From Clostridia bacterium (lineage in GTDB: Bacteria > Bacillota_A > Clostridia > Christensenellales > UBA1242): DNA of 8,066 nucleotides. The position numbers were made by a program, and so were the translations under genes. This document shows positions 1 to 5,392 of this stretch, one piece after another. The notes under the pieces are model-generated. The model had not been told where the DNA came from and did no database searches. It was given only the letters and a program-made list of their open reading frames with translations. The stretch is from assembly GCA_017938565.1 (NCBI GenBank), contig JAGBBI010000157.1:1-8066 (forward strand), in the 5' to 3' direction. Position 1 is the first letter of the stretch; every line of letters begins with the position of its first letter.

Positions 1-133
1 GATAAAAGGCTTACGAATAGAAGCAATGCAAAAACTTTCTGAAGTTAAACCATTGACAGTAGGACAAGCTTCAAGAATCAGCGGAGTTAGTCCAGCGGAT
101 ATAAGTGTGCTATTATTTAACCTAAATAGATAA
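1..133 (+). CDS. mnmG: MnmG (GidA) C-terminal end, tRNA uridine-34 cmnm5 modification enzyme, partial
   Basis: The frame beginning at base 2 gives 43 codons before a TAA at 131-133. The gene is cut by the window edge. The peptide contains [20 protein letters not shown] followed by a VLL-type ending, which matches the conserved C-terminal helical domain of MnmG (GidA), where the [10 protein letters not shown] segment is characteristic. By family knowledge, MnmG is an FAD enzyme that works with the GTPase MnmE to install carboxymethylaminomethyl on the wobble uridine of certain tRNAs, and this C-terminal domain contacts MnmE and tRNA. In many Bacillota rsmG follows mnmG; here an unrelated small gene follows after 18 nt, probably in the same transcript. 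The FAD-binding part lies outside the window. Confidence 0.88.
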   Translation, partial: IKGLRIEAMQKLSEVKPLTVGQASRISGVSPADISVLLFNLNR

Positions 134-151
134 AAAGGAGGAAAAGTCAGT

Positions 152-634
152 ATGATTAAGACCGGCGACATATTACACAGAGAAAAGATTAATATACCCA
201 GCGAAATACAAGTAGTAGATACAATTTTTGTTACCGAAGAGATGATGATTCTTAATCATATTCTTGACGATAGCACAGAAGATCGCAATGCAGTAATTAA
301 AATAATACATATTCTAATGAATAAGATGAATAAAGTATCTCTAAAAAATTTGCGAATTATATACGCCTATAACGACGAACAACTTCATAAAACTAAAACT
401 AAGTGGAATAAAGCCGGCGTAATAAAACTCCATGGCTCGGTTTACAAACTGGTAAACCCCTTAGAGCTAACAACTTTACGAGCACGATTAATGCTTAAAA
501 TCCACCTTTTAAAAATTATGAATGAAAAAATCAAAGAACAACTTGAAAAATTTGAGCGTGGTGAAATAAAAATAGAATTTCGATCAAAAGCCAGTGCCGA
601 AATGAACTTTAAGCCTGACTGGATGGATTGGTAA
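152..634 (+). CDS. Hypothetical protein, 160 residues, basic and helical, downstream of mnmG
   Basis: I do not recognise this family. The ATG at 152 has a near-perfect Shine-Dalgarno, AAAGGAGG at 134-141, directly after the mnmG stop, so it is probably translated from the mnmG transcript. No signal peptide or membrane segment is visible, so a cytoplasmic protein is likely. Residues about 45-103 run as a helix, a second helix around SLKNLRIIYAYND, a third around QLHKTKTKWNKAGV and then short strands (IKLHGSVYKLV). That order is compatible with a winged helix-turn-helix, but this is inference from residue pattern only. Residues 104-137 form a long Lys/Leu-rich helix, possibly a coiled coil. The tail ends in PDWMDW, aromatic and acidic. 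A hairpin terminator follows the stop within 5 nt. The site right after mnmG is where rsmG or noc genes are often found, but the sequence shows no SAM-binding or ParB motif. Confidence 0.8.
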   Translation: MIKTGDILHREKINIPSEIQVVDTIFVTEEMMILNHILDDSTEDRNAVIKIIHILMNKMNKVSLKNLRIIYAYNDEQLHKTKTKWNKAGVIKLHGSVYKLVNPLELTTLRARLMLKIHLLKIMNEKIKEQLEKFERGEIKIEFRSKASAEMNFKPDWMDW

Positions 635-638
635 CAAT

Positions 639-668
639 AAAAGCAAGCAAAATTAAATGCTTGCTTTT
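639..668 (+). terminator. Rho-independent terminator after the mnmG-linked gene
   Basis: The arms AAAAGCAAGCA (639-649) and TGCTTGCTTTT (658-668) pair perfectly over 11 bp around an 8-nt A/T loop. The 3' arm ends in a T run followed by AATTT. It begins 5 nt after the stop at 634, so it closes the mnmG transcription unit. Confidence 0.85.
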
Positions 669-726
669 AATTTGACCATATAAGACATTCTTCGACAAAA
701 TCCTTTATGTAAAAAATGTAAATATT

Positions 727-741
727 TGATACAATTATAAT
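727..741 (+). promoter_or_regulatory. Extended -10 promoter for the 768 gene
   Basis: TGATACAAT at 727-735 fits an extended -10 (TGn followed by TACAAT at 730-735), and a consensus TATAAT overlaps just downstream at 736-741. No good -35 hexamer is seen at 16-18 nt spacing, as is common for extended -10 promoters. It sits between the terminator at 639-668 and the ATG at 768, leaving a leader of roughly 20-30 nt. The same nonamer occurs before the 7506 gene. Confidence 0.55.
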
Positions 742-767
742 AAGAAACAAATAGGAAGGTATGCAAG

Positions 768-1109
768 ATGCAAACAACTTTGAATTGTAATGATGATGTA
801 TTCTCAAAATTTATTAATAGGGCAAGGAAAAAATTATCAAAGGCAGAAACAGAAGATGAAATTGTTAAACCTTCTAAAACTATCGAAGCCGAATATGTCT
901 TTACAAAAAGTCCACGAACAGAAAACTTTAAAAAATTAGAATTAAAAGTAAAAGCATTATTAAAATCCGACCCAAACACAACTTCTCCAATTTTAAAATT
1001 AATCGACCATAAAATTTACGATAATTTATGCTCTGAATCAAAAGAACGATATATTCTTCAATTATCGTCCGATTTTAATAAGATTAAAAACAGTTTAGTA
1101 AAAATGTAA
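768..1109 (+). CDS. Hypothetical small protein, 113 residues
   Basis: The family is not recognised. The ATG at 768 is chosen because AGGAAGG (753-759) lies 8 nt upstream; another ATG at 761 opens only a very short frame. The protein has no membrane segment or signal peptide and is rich in Lys, Ser and Asp/Glu. Residues 11-30 are a basic amphipathic stretch, 31-55 look like a linker, and 54-67 and 74-112 look helical. The C-terminal block, LKLIDHKIYDNLCSESKERY and the following ILQLS, is the part most likely to be conserved. Two Cys (7 and 88) are isolated and do not suggest a metal site. The gene is monocistronic, with its own promoter and a downstream hairpin shared with rpsU. A frame open on the opposite strand over 653-979 has no supporting ribosome site, so the plus-strand reading is preferred. 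Confidence 0.78.
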   Translation: MQTTLNCNDDVFSKFINRARKKLSKAETEDEIVKPSKTIEAEYVFTKSPRTENFKKLELKVKALLKSDPNTTSPILKLIDHKIYDNLCSESKERYILQLSSDFNKIKNSLVKM

Positions 1110-1114
1110 AATAA

Positions 1115-1141
1115 AAAAGCCTACCAGTTCGGTAGGCTTTT
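1115..1141. terminator. Bidirectional terminator between the 768 gene and rpsU
   Basis: AAAAGCCTACC (1115-1125) pairs with GGTAGGCTTTT (1131-1141) around the 5-nt loop AGTTC. Read leftward, the hairpin is followed by six T, an A and four T, a strong signal for the rpsU end. Read rightward it has only four T, so it is a weaker terminator for the 768 gene. The genes converge with stops at 1109 and 1146. Confidence 0.87.
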
Positions 1142-1145
1142 AACA

Positions 1146-1328
1146 TTAACCATTCTTACGGTTTCTTTTGCGGGCAGCTTCAGATTTCATTTTTTTCTTA
1201 ACGCCAGGTTTAACATAAGCTTCTTTCTTTCTGATGTCGCCGATAATGCCATCTTTTTGACATTTTCTTTTAAAACGCTTGATAGCACTATCAAGAGTCT
1301 CGTTTTCGCCAAGTTTAACGGTACTCAC
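1146..1328 (-). CDS. rpsU: 30S ribosomal protein S21 (bS21)
   Basis: This is a 60-residue protein with the full bS21 pattern: the N-terminal GENETLDSAIKRFKRKCQKD segment, then DIRKKEAYVKPGVKKKMKSE and a very basic tail rich in Arg and Lys. By family knowledge S21 joins the small ribosomal subunit late, near the platform where the Shine-Dalgarno helix forms. The start is GTG at 1328, required to keep the conserved N-terminus. A GGGGTG element (1336-1341) 7 nt upstream is an imperfect Shine-Dalgarno. The gene is last in the minus-strand cluster but also has its own strong promoter at 1364-1392, which would let S21 be made independently of the modification enzymes. A strong hairpin terminator follows. 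Length is normal for the family. Confidence 0.96.
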   Translation of the reverse strand: MSTVKLGENETLDSAIKRFKRKCQKDGIIGDIRKKEAYVKPGVKKKMKSEAARKRNRKNG

Positions 1329-1363
1329 CCAAATTCACCCCACTTCGTTTATAATTCTTTCTG

Positions 1364-1392
1364 ATTTTAACAAAGTTTTCACATATTGTCAA
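1364..1392 (-). promoter_or_regulatory. Strong sigma-A type promoter of rpsU
   Basis: On the minus strand a perfect TTGACA (plus-strand 1387-1392) is separated by exactly 17 nt from TAAAAT (1364-1369). The start of transcription would fall near 1357, giving an rpsU leader of about 30 nt. The promoter lies in the gap between the HIT gene stop (1401) and the rpsU GTG. It is the best promoter in the window by consensus match. Confidence 0.82.
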
Positions 1393-1403
1393 GAGCTTTG
1401 TTA
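1368..1403. repeat. 8-bp perfect inverted repeat around the rpsU -35 box
   Basis: TAACAAAG (1368-1375) and CTTTGTTA (1396-1403) are perfect inverse complements separated by 20 nt. One arm touches the -10 box and the other overlaps the HIT stop codon, so the repeat brackets the -35 hexamer. The arms are too A+T-rich and the loop too long for a convincing terminator. An operator is possible, and chance is possible too. Confidence 0.45.
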
Positions 1404-1820
1404 TTTTATTTTTAATTTTTTAACACACTCAACAAAATCTATTTCACTTTTTTCAATAGATGGACAAACTTTTAAACCATCTTCTTGTTTCCTTGGGTAA
1501 ATATGAAAATGTAAATGAAAAACCGATTGCTCTGCCGACTTGTCACTACAATTAACAATATTTACTCCATCTGCAAATATTGTTTTATAATGTTTTACTA
1601 TCTTTTTGACCGTATGAATAACTTTTGTCAAATCTTCATCTGTTACATCAAAAATATTTTCGGCGTGATTTTTAGGAATCACCAATGTGTGTCCAAAAAC
1701 ATCACCCGCTATATCCAAAAATGCATAAGTGTCCTCATCTTCATAAATTTTATAACTTGGTATTTCTCCCTTAATTATCTTACAAAACAAACAACTATCA
1801 TCAAATCTATTATCAGCCAT
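1401..1820 (-). CDS. HIT-family nucleotide hydrolase (HinT-like)
   Basis: This 139-residue protein is a complete HIT (histidine triad) protein. The triad reads HLHFHIYPR, with His102, His104 and His106; by analogy with HINT1 the middle histidine is the nucleotidyl-transfer nucleophile. A CLFC pair (Cys10, Cys13) with His52 in NHAEN and His102 matches the structural zinc site of bacterial HIT proteins. The family hydrolyses purine phosphoramidates and adenylated compounds; the exact substrate here cannot be read from sequence. The ATG at 1820 lies inside the end of mtaB (8-nt overlap), with AGGAGA about 8 nt upstream, suggesting translational coupling. HIT genes next to mtaB, rsmE and rpsU are a common arrangement in Bacillota. 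No terminator separates it from the rpsU promoter, so read-through into rpsU is likely. Confidence 0.93.
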   Translation of the reverse strand: MADNRFDDSCLFCKIIKGEIPSYKIYEDEDTYAFLDIAGDVFGHTLVIPKNHAENIFDVTDEDLTKVIHTVKKIVKHYKTIFADGVNIVNCSDKSAEQSVFHLHFHIYPRKQEDGLKVCPSIEKSEIDFVECVKKLKIK

Positions 1821-3084
1821 CCAACACTTCTCCTCTTAATCCTAATTTATAAACTTCTTTATATTTAACTTTAACAACTTCATTTACTATCGCTTTTTTA
1901 CTATCTATATAGCACTTAACATAGTTCTTCCCAAACCCTACATACTCGCCATCACTCATTTCTTCAACCAGCACTTCATCGATTAAACCTAATTGCGAAT
2001 TTAAATAGAGTTCTCTTGACTTTGTTGCCAATTGTTTAAGTCTTAGAATTCGTTCTTTAACAATCGTTCCATCAATCTGAGGCATTTTATCAGCCACAGT
2101 CCCTCCCCTTTTCGAGAACGGGAAAATATGCATACTTGAGAAACCAATGGATTTAATATTTTCTAAAGCCTCCGCAAAATCTTCTTCGCTTTCGGTCGGG
2201 AACCCCACTATTAAATCCGTTCCAATACTTGCATTTGGAAAATACTTTCTTATTAAAGCGATTGCCTCGCTATACTCCTTAAAATTATAATGACGGTTCA
2301 TACTTTTTAGAACATTATCCGAACCACTTTGTAATGGGATATGAAATGACGGACAAAAACCTTTTGAGTTTTTAAGCACCTTCATAAAATCTTCCGTAAT
2401 AGCATCAGACTCAAGCGATGAAATTCTTATTCTGACCGTTTCAAAGTTATTAAAGCCATCAATGATATTCGCCAATTTCACACCATCGTTTCTCTCACTG
2501 CCATAATGAGAAAGATTAATTCCAACCAAGACAACCTCTTTTGAATTCAGGCACAATCGCCTATACTCATCAAACACCGCCTGTGGCTCTCTTGACCTTT
2601 CTCTGCCTCGTGTATACGGTATAATGCAATAACTACAAAAATTATTACAGCCATCTTGTATTTTTAAATAAGAACGAATTCTTTCGCCTTTAATCTTATA
2701 ATTTGTATTGTAATTTGCATCATCGATGGGAGTGATGCTTACAATTTTATTCTCATTATTAATGCAATCTACAATTTGTTCCTTAGCTTCCGTTCCACAA
2801 ACAAACTTTACATTATTGCGAGACAAAAATGTGTCTGGATGCAACTGACTTGAGCACCCACACACAAAAATTTTAGCATTGGGATTTATTTTATTAATTT
2901 TTGCGACGACTTCTCTTGACTTGTGTTCTGCTTCGTTTGTTACCGCACATGTGTTTAATATATAATAATCAGCAAGTGCAAGACCATACTCTACTACACA
3001 GCCGGCTTCTTCAAGCATCAGCCCAAGAGCTTCGCTTTCATATTGGTTAACTTTACAACCAAGCGTATATATGCAACACTTCAT
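1813..3084 (-). CDS. mtaB: tRNA t6A37 methylthiotransferase MtaB (YqeV type)
   Basis: This radical-SAM enzyme adds a methylthio group to N6-threonylcarbamoyladenosine at tRNA position 37, giving ms2t6A next to the anticodon. At 423 residues it has the normal family length. The N-terminal domain has the three cluster-binding cysteines: Cys10 in LGCKVNQYES, Cys46 in NTCAVTN and Cys77 in VCGCSSQ. The radical-SAM core has DGCNNFCSYCIIPYTRGRER, with Cys146, Cys150 and Cys153. The C-terminal stretch from about 365 fits a TRAM RNA-binding domain. LGCKVNQYES at the N-terminus and the short length point to MtaB rather than MiaB or RimO. The ATG at 3084 has AAGGAAG about 6-7 nt upstream, overlapping the rsmE stop, so the two are probably coupled. 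All six iron-sulfur ligands are present, so the enzyme should be functional. Confidence 0.95.
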   Translation of the reverse strand: MKCCIYTLGCKVNQYESEALGLMLEEAGCVVEYGLALADYYILNTCAVTNEAEHKSREVVAKINKINPNAKIFVCGCSSQLHPDTFLSRNNVKFVCGTEAKEQIVDCINNENKIVSITPIDDANYNTNYKIKGERIRSYLKIQDGCNNFCSYCIIPYTRGRERSREPQAVFDEYRRLCLNSKEVVLVGINLSHYGSERNDGVKLANIIDGFNNFETVRIRISSLESDAITEDFMKVLKNSKGFCPSFHIPLQSGSDNVLKSMNRHYNFKEYSEAIALIRKYFPNASIGTDLIVGFPTESEEDFAEALENIKSIGFSSMHIFPFSKRGGTVADKMPQIDGTIVKERILRLKQLATKSRELYLNSQLGLIDEVLVEEMSDGEYVGFGKNYVKCYIDSKKAIVNEVVKVKYKEVYKLGLRGEVLDG

Positions 3085-3096
3085 AGTCCAACTTCC

Positions 3097-3816
3097 TTAA
3101 TTGTCAAAAATCTCATTTATCACCGACAGCATATAAAGTCCAGCGGTTTCAGTCCTTAAAATTCGTCTGCCCAAGGTTACACTTTTACCACCTAATGCAA
3201 TAATTGTTTCAATTTCTTCGCTTGTAAATCCACCTTCTGGGCCAATAATTATTGCAATAGATTTTGCCGTCTTGTTCTCATTTAACACCTCAATCAACGG
3301 CTTATTATCCTCTTTTTCATTTGCAAGTATAATAAGCTCGTACGAATTCAGCAATGCTGTAATGTTTTTTAGATTTACGCACTCGTATACTTGCAATGGT
3401 TTACTTCTTCCACATTGCTTAGTAGCACTTATTGCAATTCTTGAAAGCCTTGCTAGTTTCCCACTACCTTCTTTTACGTCGCAATTTTTCAAGTAAATTG
3501 GACAAATTGCTGAAGCACCCAATTCTGTTGCCTTTTCAGTAACTGTATCCAGTTTATCCCCTTTTGCTAATGCCTGCACAACCATTATATTAAGTTTTGG
3601 ATTTGACTTGTTTTCCTGTCTTTCAATAAACTTCAAAGTTGCCGAAGACTTTCCAAGGTCCCCAAGTTCAAAAATAAGATCATAACCATCGGGATCCCCA
3701 ATAGCAATAAACCGATCTCCCGACTTCATTCTCATAACATTTTTAATATGATTATATTCATCACCATCAATTATGTTGTTTTTAATTTGATTTTCGGTTA
3801 AATAAAATCTTTTCAT
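3097..3816 (-). CDS. rsmE: 16S rRNA m3U1498 methyltransferase RsmE
   Basis: This 239-residue protein is a SPOUT-fold methyltransferase that methylates N3 of U1498 in 16S rRNA, at the decoding region. Diagnostic motifs are ALAKGDKLDTVTEKATELGA (82-101), the KQCGRS element (133-138), IGPEGGFTSEE (191-201) and LGRRILRTETAGL (215-227). The last two form the knotted SAM-binding site. The N-terminal 70 residues have the PUA-like pattern starting MKRFYL and containing DEYNHIKNVMRMKSGD. The ATG at 3816 follows AAGGAG (3820-3825) at a rather short 3-4 nt spacing. The gene lies 15 nt after ychF and 12 nt before mtaB, so it is probably co-transcribed. In many Bacillota the upstream neighbour is prmA; here it is ychF. 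Length and motifs are intact. Confidence 0.95.
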   Translation of the reverse strand: MKRFYLTENQIKNNIIDGDEYNHIKNVMRMKSGDRFIAIGDPDGYDLIFELGDLGKSSATLKFIERQENKSNPKLNIMVVQALAKGDKLDTVTEKATELGASAICPIYLKNCDVKEGSGKLARLSRIAISATKQCGRSKPLQVYECVNLKNITALLNSYELIILANEKEDNKPLIEVLNENKTAKSIAIIIGPEGGFTSEEIETIIALGGKSVTLGRRILRTETAGLYMLSVINEIFDN

Positions 3817-3831
3817 ACACTCCTTCTTTAA

Positions 3832-4929
3832 CTATGCATTTACTCTAAAATTAATCACATCACCATCTTTTACAATGTAATCTTTCCCCTCAATTCTTAC
3901 TTTCCCCTCGGCTTTCGCATTCGCCACACTACCATACTTCACCAAGTCATCATAGTCAACAATTTCAGCTTTTACAAAAGCTTTTTGGAAATCACTGTGA
4001 ATTTTACCAGCTGCTTCAGGAGCCTTCGTACCAACCTTTATTGTCCACGCACGAACTTCTTTTTTTCCTGCTGTCAAATAGGAAATCTGACCGAGCAGTT
4101 TGTATCCTAGTTTTATAATCCTTGAAAGCCCACTTTCCTTTAATCCCAAATCCGCCAAAAACATTTCCCTATCTTCAGGCTCAAGCTCGGTCAATTCTTG
4201 TTCAACCTTTGCGCTTATAACCAATACTTCAGCTTTTTCGAGTTCAGCTTGATACTTTACCATCTTAACAAATGGCAAATTTTCATAATCGCCTGACAAA
4301 TCCTTTTCTGCGATATTGCACGCATAAATTACCGGCTTATCTGTTATTAAAAACAAACTTTTCACAAATGAACGTTGCTCGTCTGTATAATCAAGCGAGC
4401 GAAGAGTTCTACCATTATTTAGGGTATCTATAAGCACATCGATGATTTTTAGGTTTGTATAGGCATCTACATCTCCACTTCTTGCCTGCTTCTCAAATTT
4501 AGGCCTTTGTTTTTCCAGACTTTCCAAATCTGAAAGCATTAATTCAGTGTTAATATTTGCAATATCGCGAATTGGGTCAACAGTTCCATCAACGTGAATA
4601 ATATCATCATCCTCAAAGCAACGTACCACGTGAACTATGGCATCACATTCACGTATTGAAGCCAAGAACTGATTTCCAAGGCCTTCGCCCTTACTTGCCC
4701 CTTTGACAAGTCCCGCAATATCAACAAATTTTAATGAAGCAGGCGTTATTTTATCAGTCTCATACATTTTGCCTAATACTTCAAGCCTTTCATCTGGCAC
4801 ATCTACAATCCCAATATTTGGCTCAATCGTACAAAATGGATAATTTGCACTTTCTGCCCCTGCGTTGGTTAACGCATTAAATAGTGTACTTTTACCAACA
4901 TTTGGTAATCCAACTAATCCTAATTCCAT
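3832..4929 (-). CDS. ychF: Ribosome-associated ATPase YchF (OLA1 family, TRAFAC P-loop)
   Basis: This 365-residue protein is a full-length YchF. The P-loop is GLPNVGKST (7-15), the switch region includes YPFCTIEPN (30-38), and Walker B/G3 is DIAG (70-73) within VDIAGLVKGASKGEGLGNQF. The G4 position reads NIAE rather than NKxD; in this family that change goes with preference for ATP over GTP. A coiled-coil insert is expected around 120-200 and the last 80 residues form the TGS domain. YchF binds the ribosome and is linked to start-site choice and stress responses. I place the start at ATG 4929 because GGGGAG (4937-4942) lies 7 nt upstream and MELGLVGLPN aligns with the family N-terminus. A TTG at 4947 would add six residues and overlaps no better ribosome site. 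It is first in the leftward cluster with rsmE. Confidence 0.96.
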   Translation of the reverse strand: MELGLVGLPNVGKSTLFNALTNAGAESANYPFCTIEPNIGIVDVPDERLEVLGKMYETDKITPASLKFVDIAGLVKGASKGEGLGNQFLASIRECDAIVHVVRCFEDDDIIHVDGTVDPIRDIANINTELMLSDLESLEKQRPKFEKQARSGDVDAYTNLKIIDVLIDTLNNGRTLRSLDYTDEQRSFVKSLFLITDKPVIYACNIAEKDLSGDYENLPFVKMVKYQAELEKAEVLVISAKVEQELTELEPEDREMFLADLGLKESGLSRIIKLGYKLLGQISYLTAGKKEVRAWTIKVGTKAPEAAGKIHSDFQKAFVKAEIVDYDDLVKYGSVANAKAEGKVRIEGKDYIVKDGDVINFRVNA

Positions 4930-4964
4930 TTTAATTCTCCCCAACAATTTTTAGTTACGTTGGT

Positions 4965-4970
4965 ATTATA
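4965..4970 (-). promoter_or_regulatory. Probable -10 box of the ychF-rsmE-mtaB-HIT operon
   Basis: On the minus strand a perfect TATAAT lies 35 nt before the ychF ATG, downstream of the terminator at 5021-5053. The -35 region at 17 nt spacing is T-rich (TTTATT) and matches poorly. The upstream run of T and A could act as an UP-like element. The position is right for an operon start, but the -35 weakness limits confidence. Confidence 0.6.
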
Positions 4971-5020
4971 CACTAACTTTTAAAAAAAATAAAGTATATT
5001 CTATTTTTGTTTTACTAAAA

Positions 5021-5053
5021 ATAAAAACCTCTCGTTGTCTGAGAAGTTTTTAT
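5021..5053. terminator. Bidirectional hairpin terminator downstream of the 5061-5327 gene
   Basis: The arm ATAAAAACCTCTC (5021-5033) pairs with GAGAAGTTTTTAT (5041-5053) with one C/A mismatch, around a 7-nt loop. On the minus strand the stem leads into TTTTTATTTTT, on the plus strand into TTTTTATTTTTT. It starts 8 nt after the stop of the small basic gene and separates it from ychF. Confidence 0.75.
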
Positions 5054-5060
5054 TTTTTGA

Positions 5061-5327
5061 TTAACTACATAATTTTGTTGTTCTTGAACCGCTTGTTCTT
5101 GTTTTTGTTGTGGAAAGTCGTGATTTTGTTGCTTTTGCACCTCTGGTTGTTGATGCAGATGTTTTGGTTGTGCTTTTTGCACCACATGCCTTCGTTTTAG
5201 ATGTGCCACATGCCGATGTCTTTGTGCCTGACTTCGAACCACTAGATTTTGTTGTGGCTCTTACAGATCTTGACTTAGTTGAAGTTCTCGCGTTTGTGCA
5301 ATTTGGACAAGCCGAATTTTTTGTCAT
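5061..5327 (-). CDS. Small Thr/Ser/Lys-rich cysteine-containing basic protein, 88 residues
   Basis: No family is recognised. The protein begins MTKNSACPNC, a single CPNC knuckle (Cys7, Cys10), and then becomes low complexity. By count it has 22 Thr, 18 Ser, 13 Lys and 7 Arg, no Asp or Glu, no aromatic residue and only four of Met, Val, Leu or Ile. Further Cys are at 40, 48 and 87; SACGTSKTKACGAKSTTK carries two ACG repeats. Such a chain should be disordered and strongly positive, resembling histone-H1-like bacterial tails, so nucleic-acid binding is one possibility; a secreted or surface peptide is another. No signal peptide is seen. The ATG at 5327 is chosen because GGAG (5338-5341, inside AAAAAAGGAGAA) lies 10 nt upstream; a TTG at 5333 is too close. 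G+C is about 40% by hand count, higher than neighbours. Other frames over this stretch are open too, so coding is not certain. It follows the ABC-like gene by 65 nt. Confidence 0.68.
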   Translation of the reverse strand: MTKNSACPNCTNARTSTKSRSVRATTKSSGSKSGTKTSACGTSKTKACGAKSTTKTSASTTRGAKATKSRLSTTKTRTSGSRTTKLCS

Positions 5328-5392
5328 AAACAATTTTCTCCTTTTTTAAGATTTATACTACTAGTTTGCACAACAGTTTCTTTTTTATGCGT

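Noticed and set aside
653..979. Open frame of 108 codons on the minus strand over the 768 gene
   Set aside because: It has no Shine-Dalgarno and runs into the terminator hairpin at 639-668. The plus-strand gene has a promoter, ribosome site and terminator in good order.
1369..1402. AACAAAG/CTTTGTT repeat as a terminator for the HIT gene
   Set aside because: The 20-nt loop, weak A+T-rich arms and absence of a following T run on the minus strand do not fit, and the rpsU promoter occupies the same bases.
1279..1868. Two plus-strand open frames (1279-1500 and 1515-1868) opposite rpsU, HIT and mtaB
   Set aside because: They are antisense to clearly identified conserved genes and have biased compositions typical of shadow frames.
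3272..3496. Plus-strand open frame within rsmE
   Set aside because: It is antisense to the conserved RsmE coding sequence and shows no recognisable domain.
4930..4947. TTG at 4947 as the ychF start
   Set aside because: The GGGGAG ribosome site (4937-4942) would fall inside the coding region. ATG 4929 gives the normal YchF N-terminus.
5015..5242. His/Gln-rich minus frame as the true gene instead of 5061-5327
   Set aside because: Its stop lies downstream of the first arm of the 5021-5053 terminator, and no ribosome site precedes its start. The 88-residue frame has AAGGAG and ends before the hairpin.
5328..5392. TATAAA at 5352-5357 as a separate promoter for the small basic protein
   Set aside because: No -35 hexamer is found at a usable spacing; the nearest TTGTGC is only 10 nt away. 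Co-transcription with the ABC-like gene is simpler.
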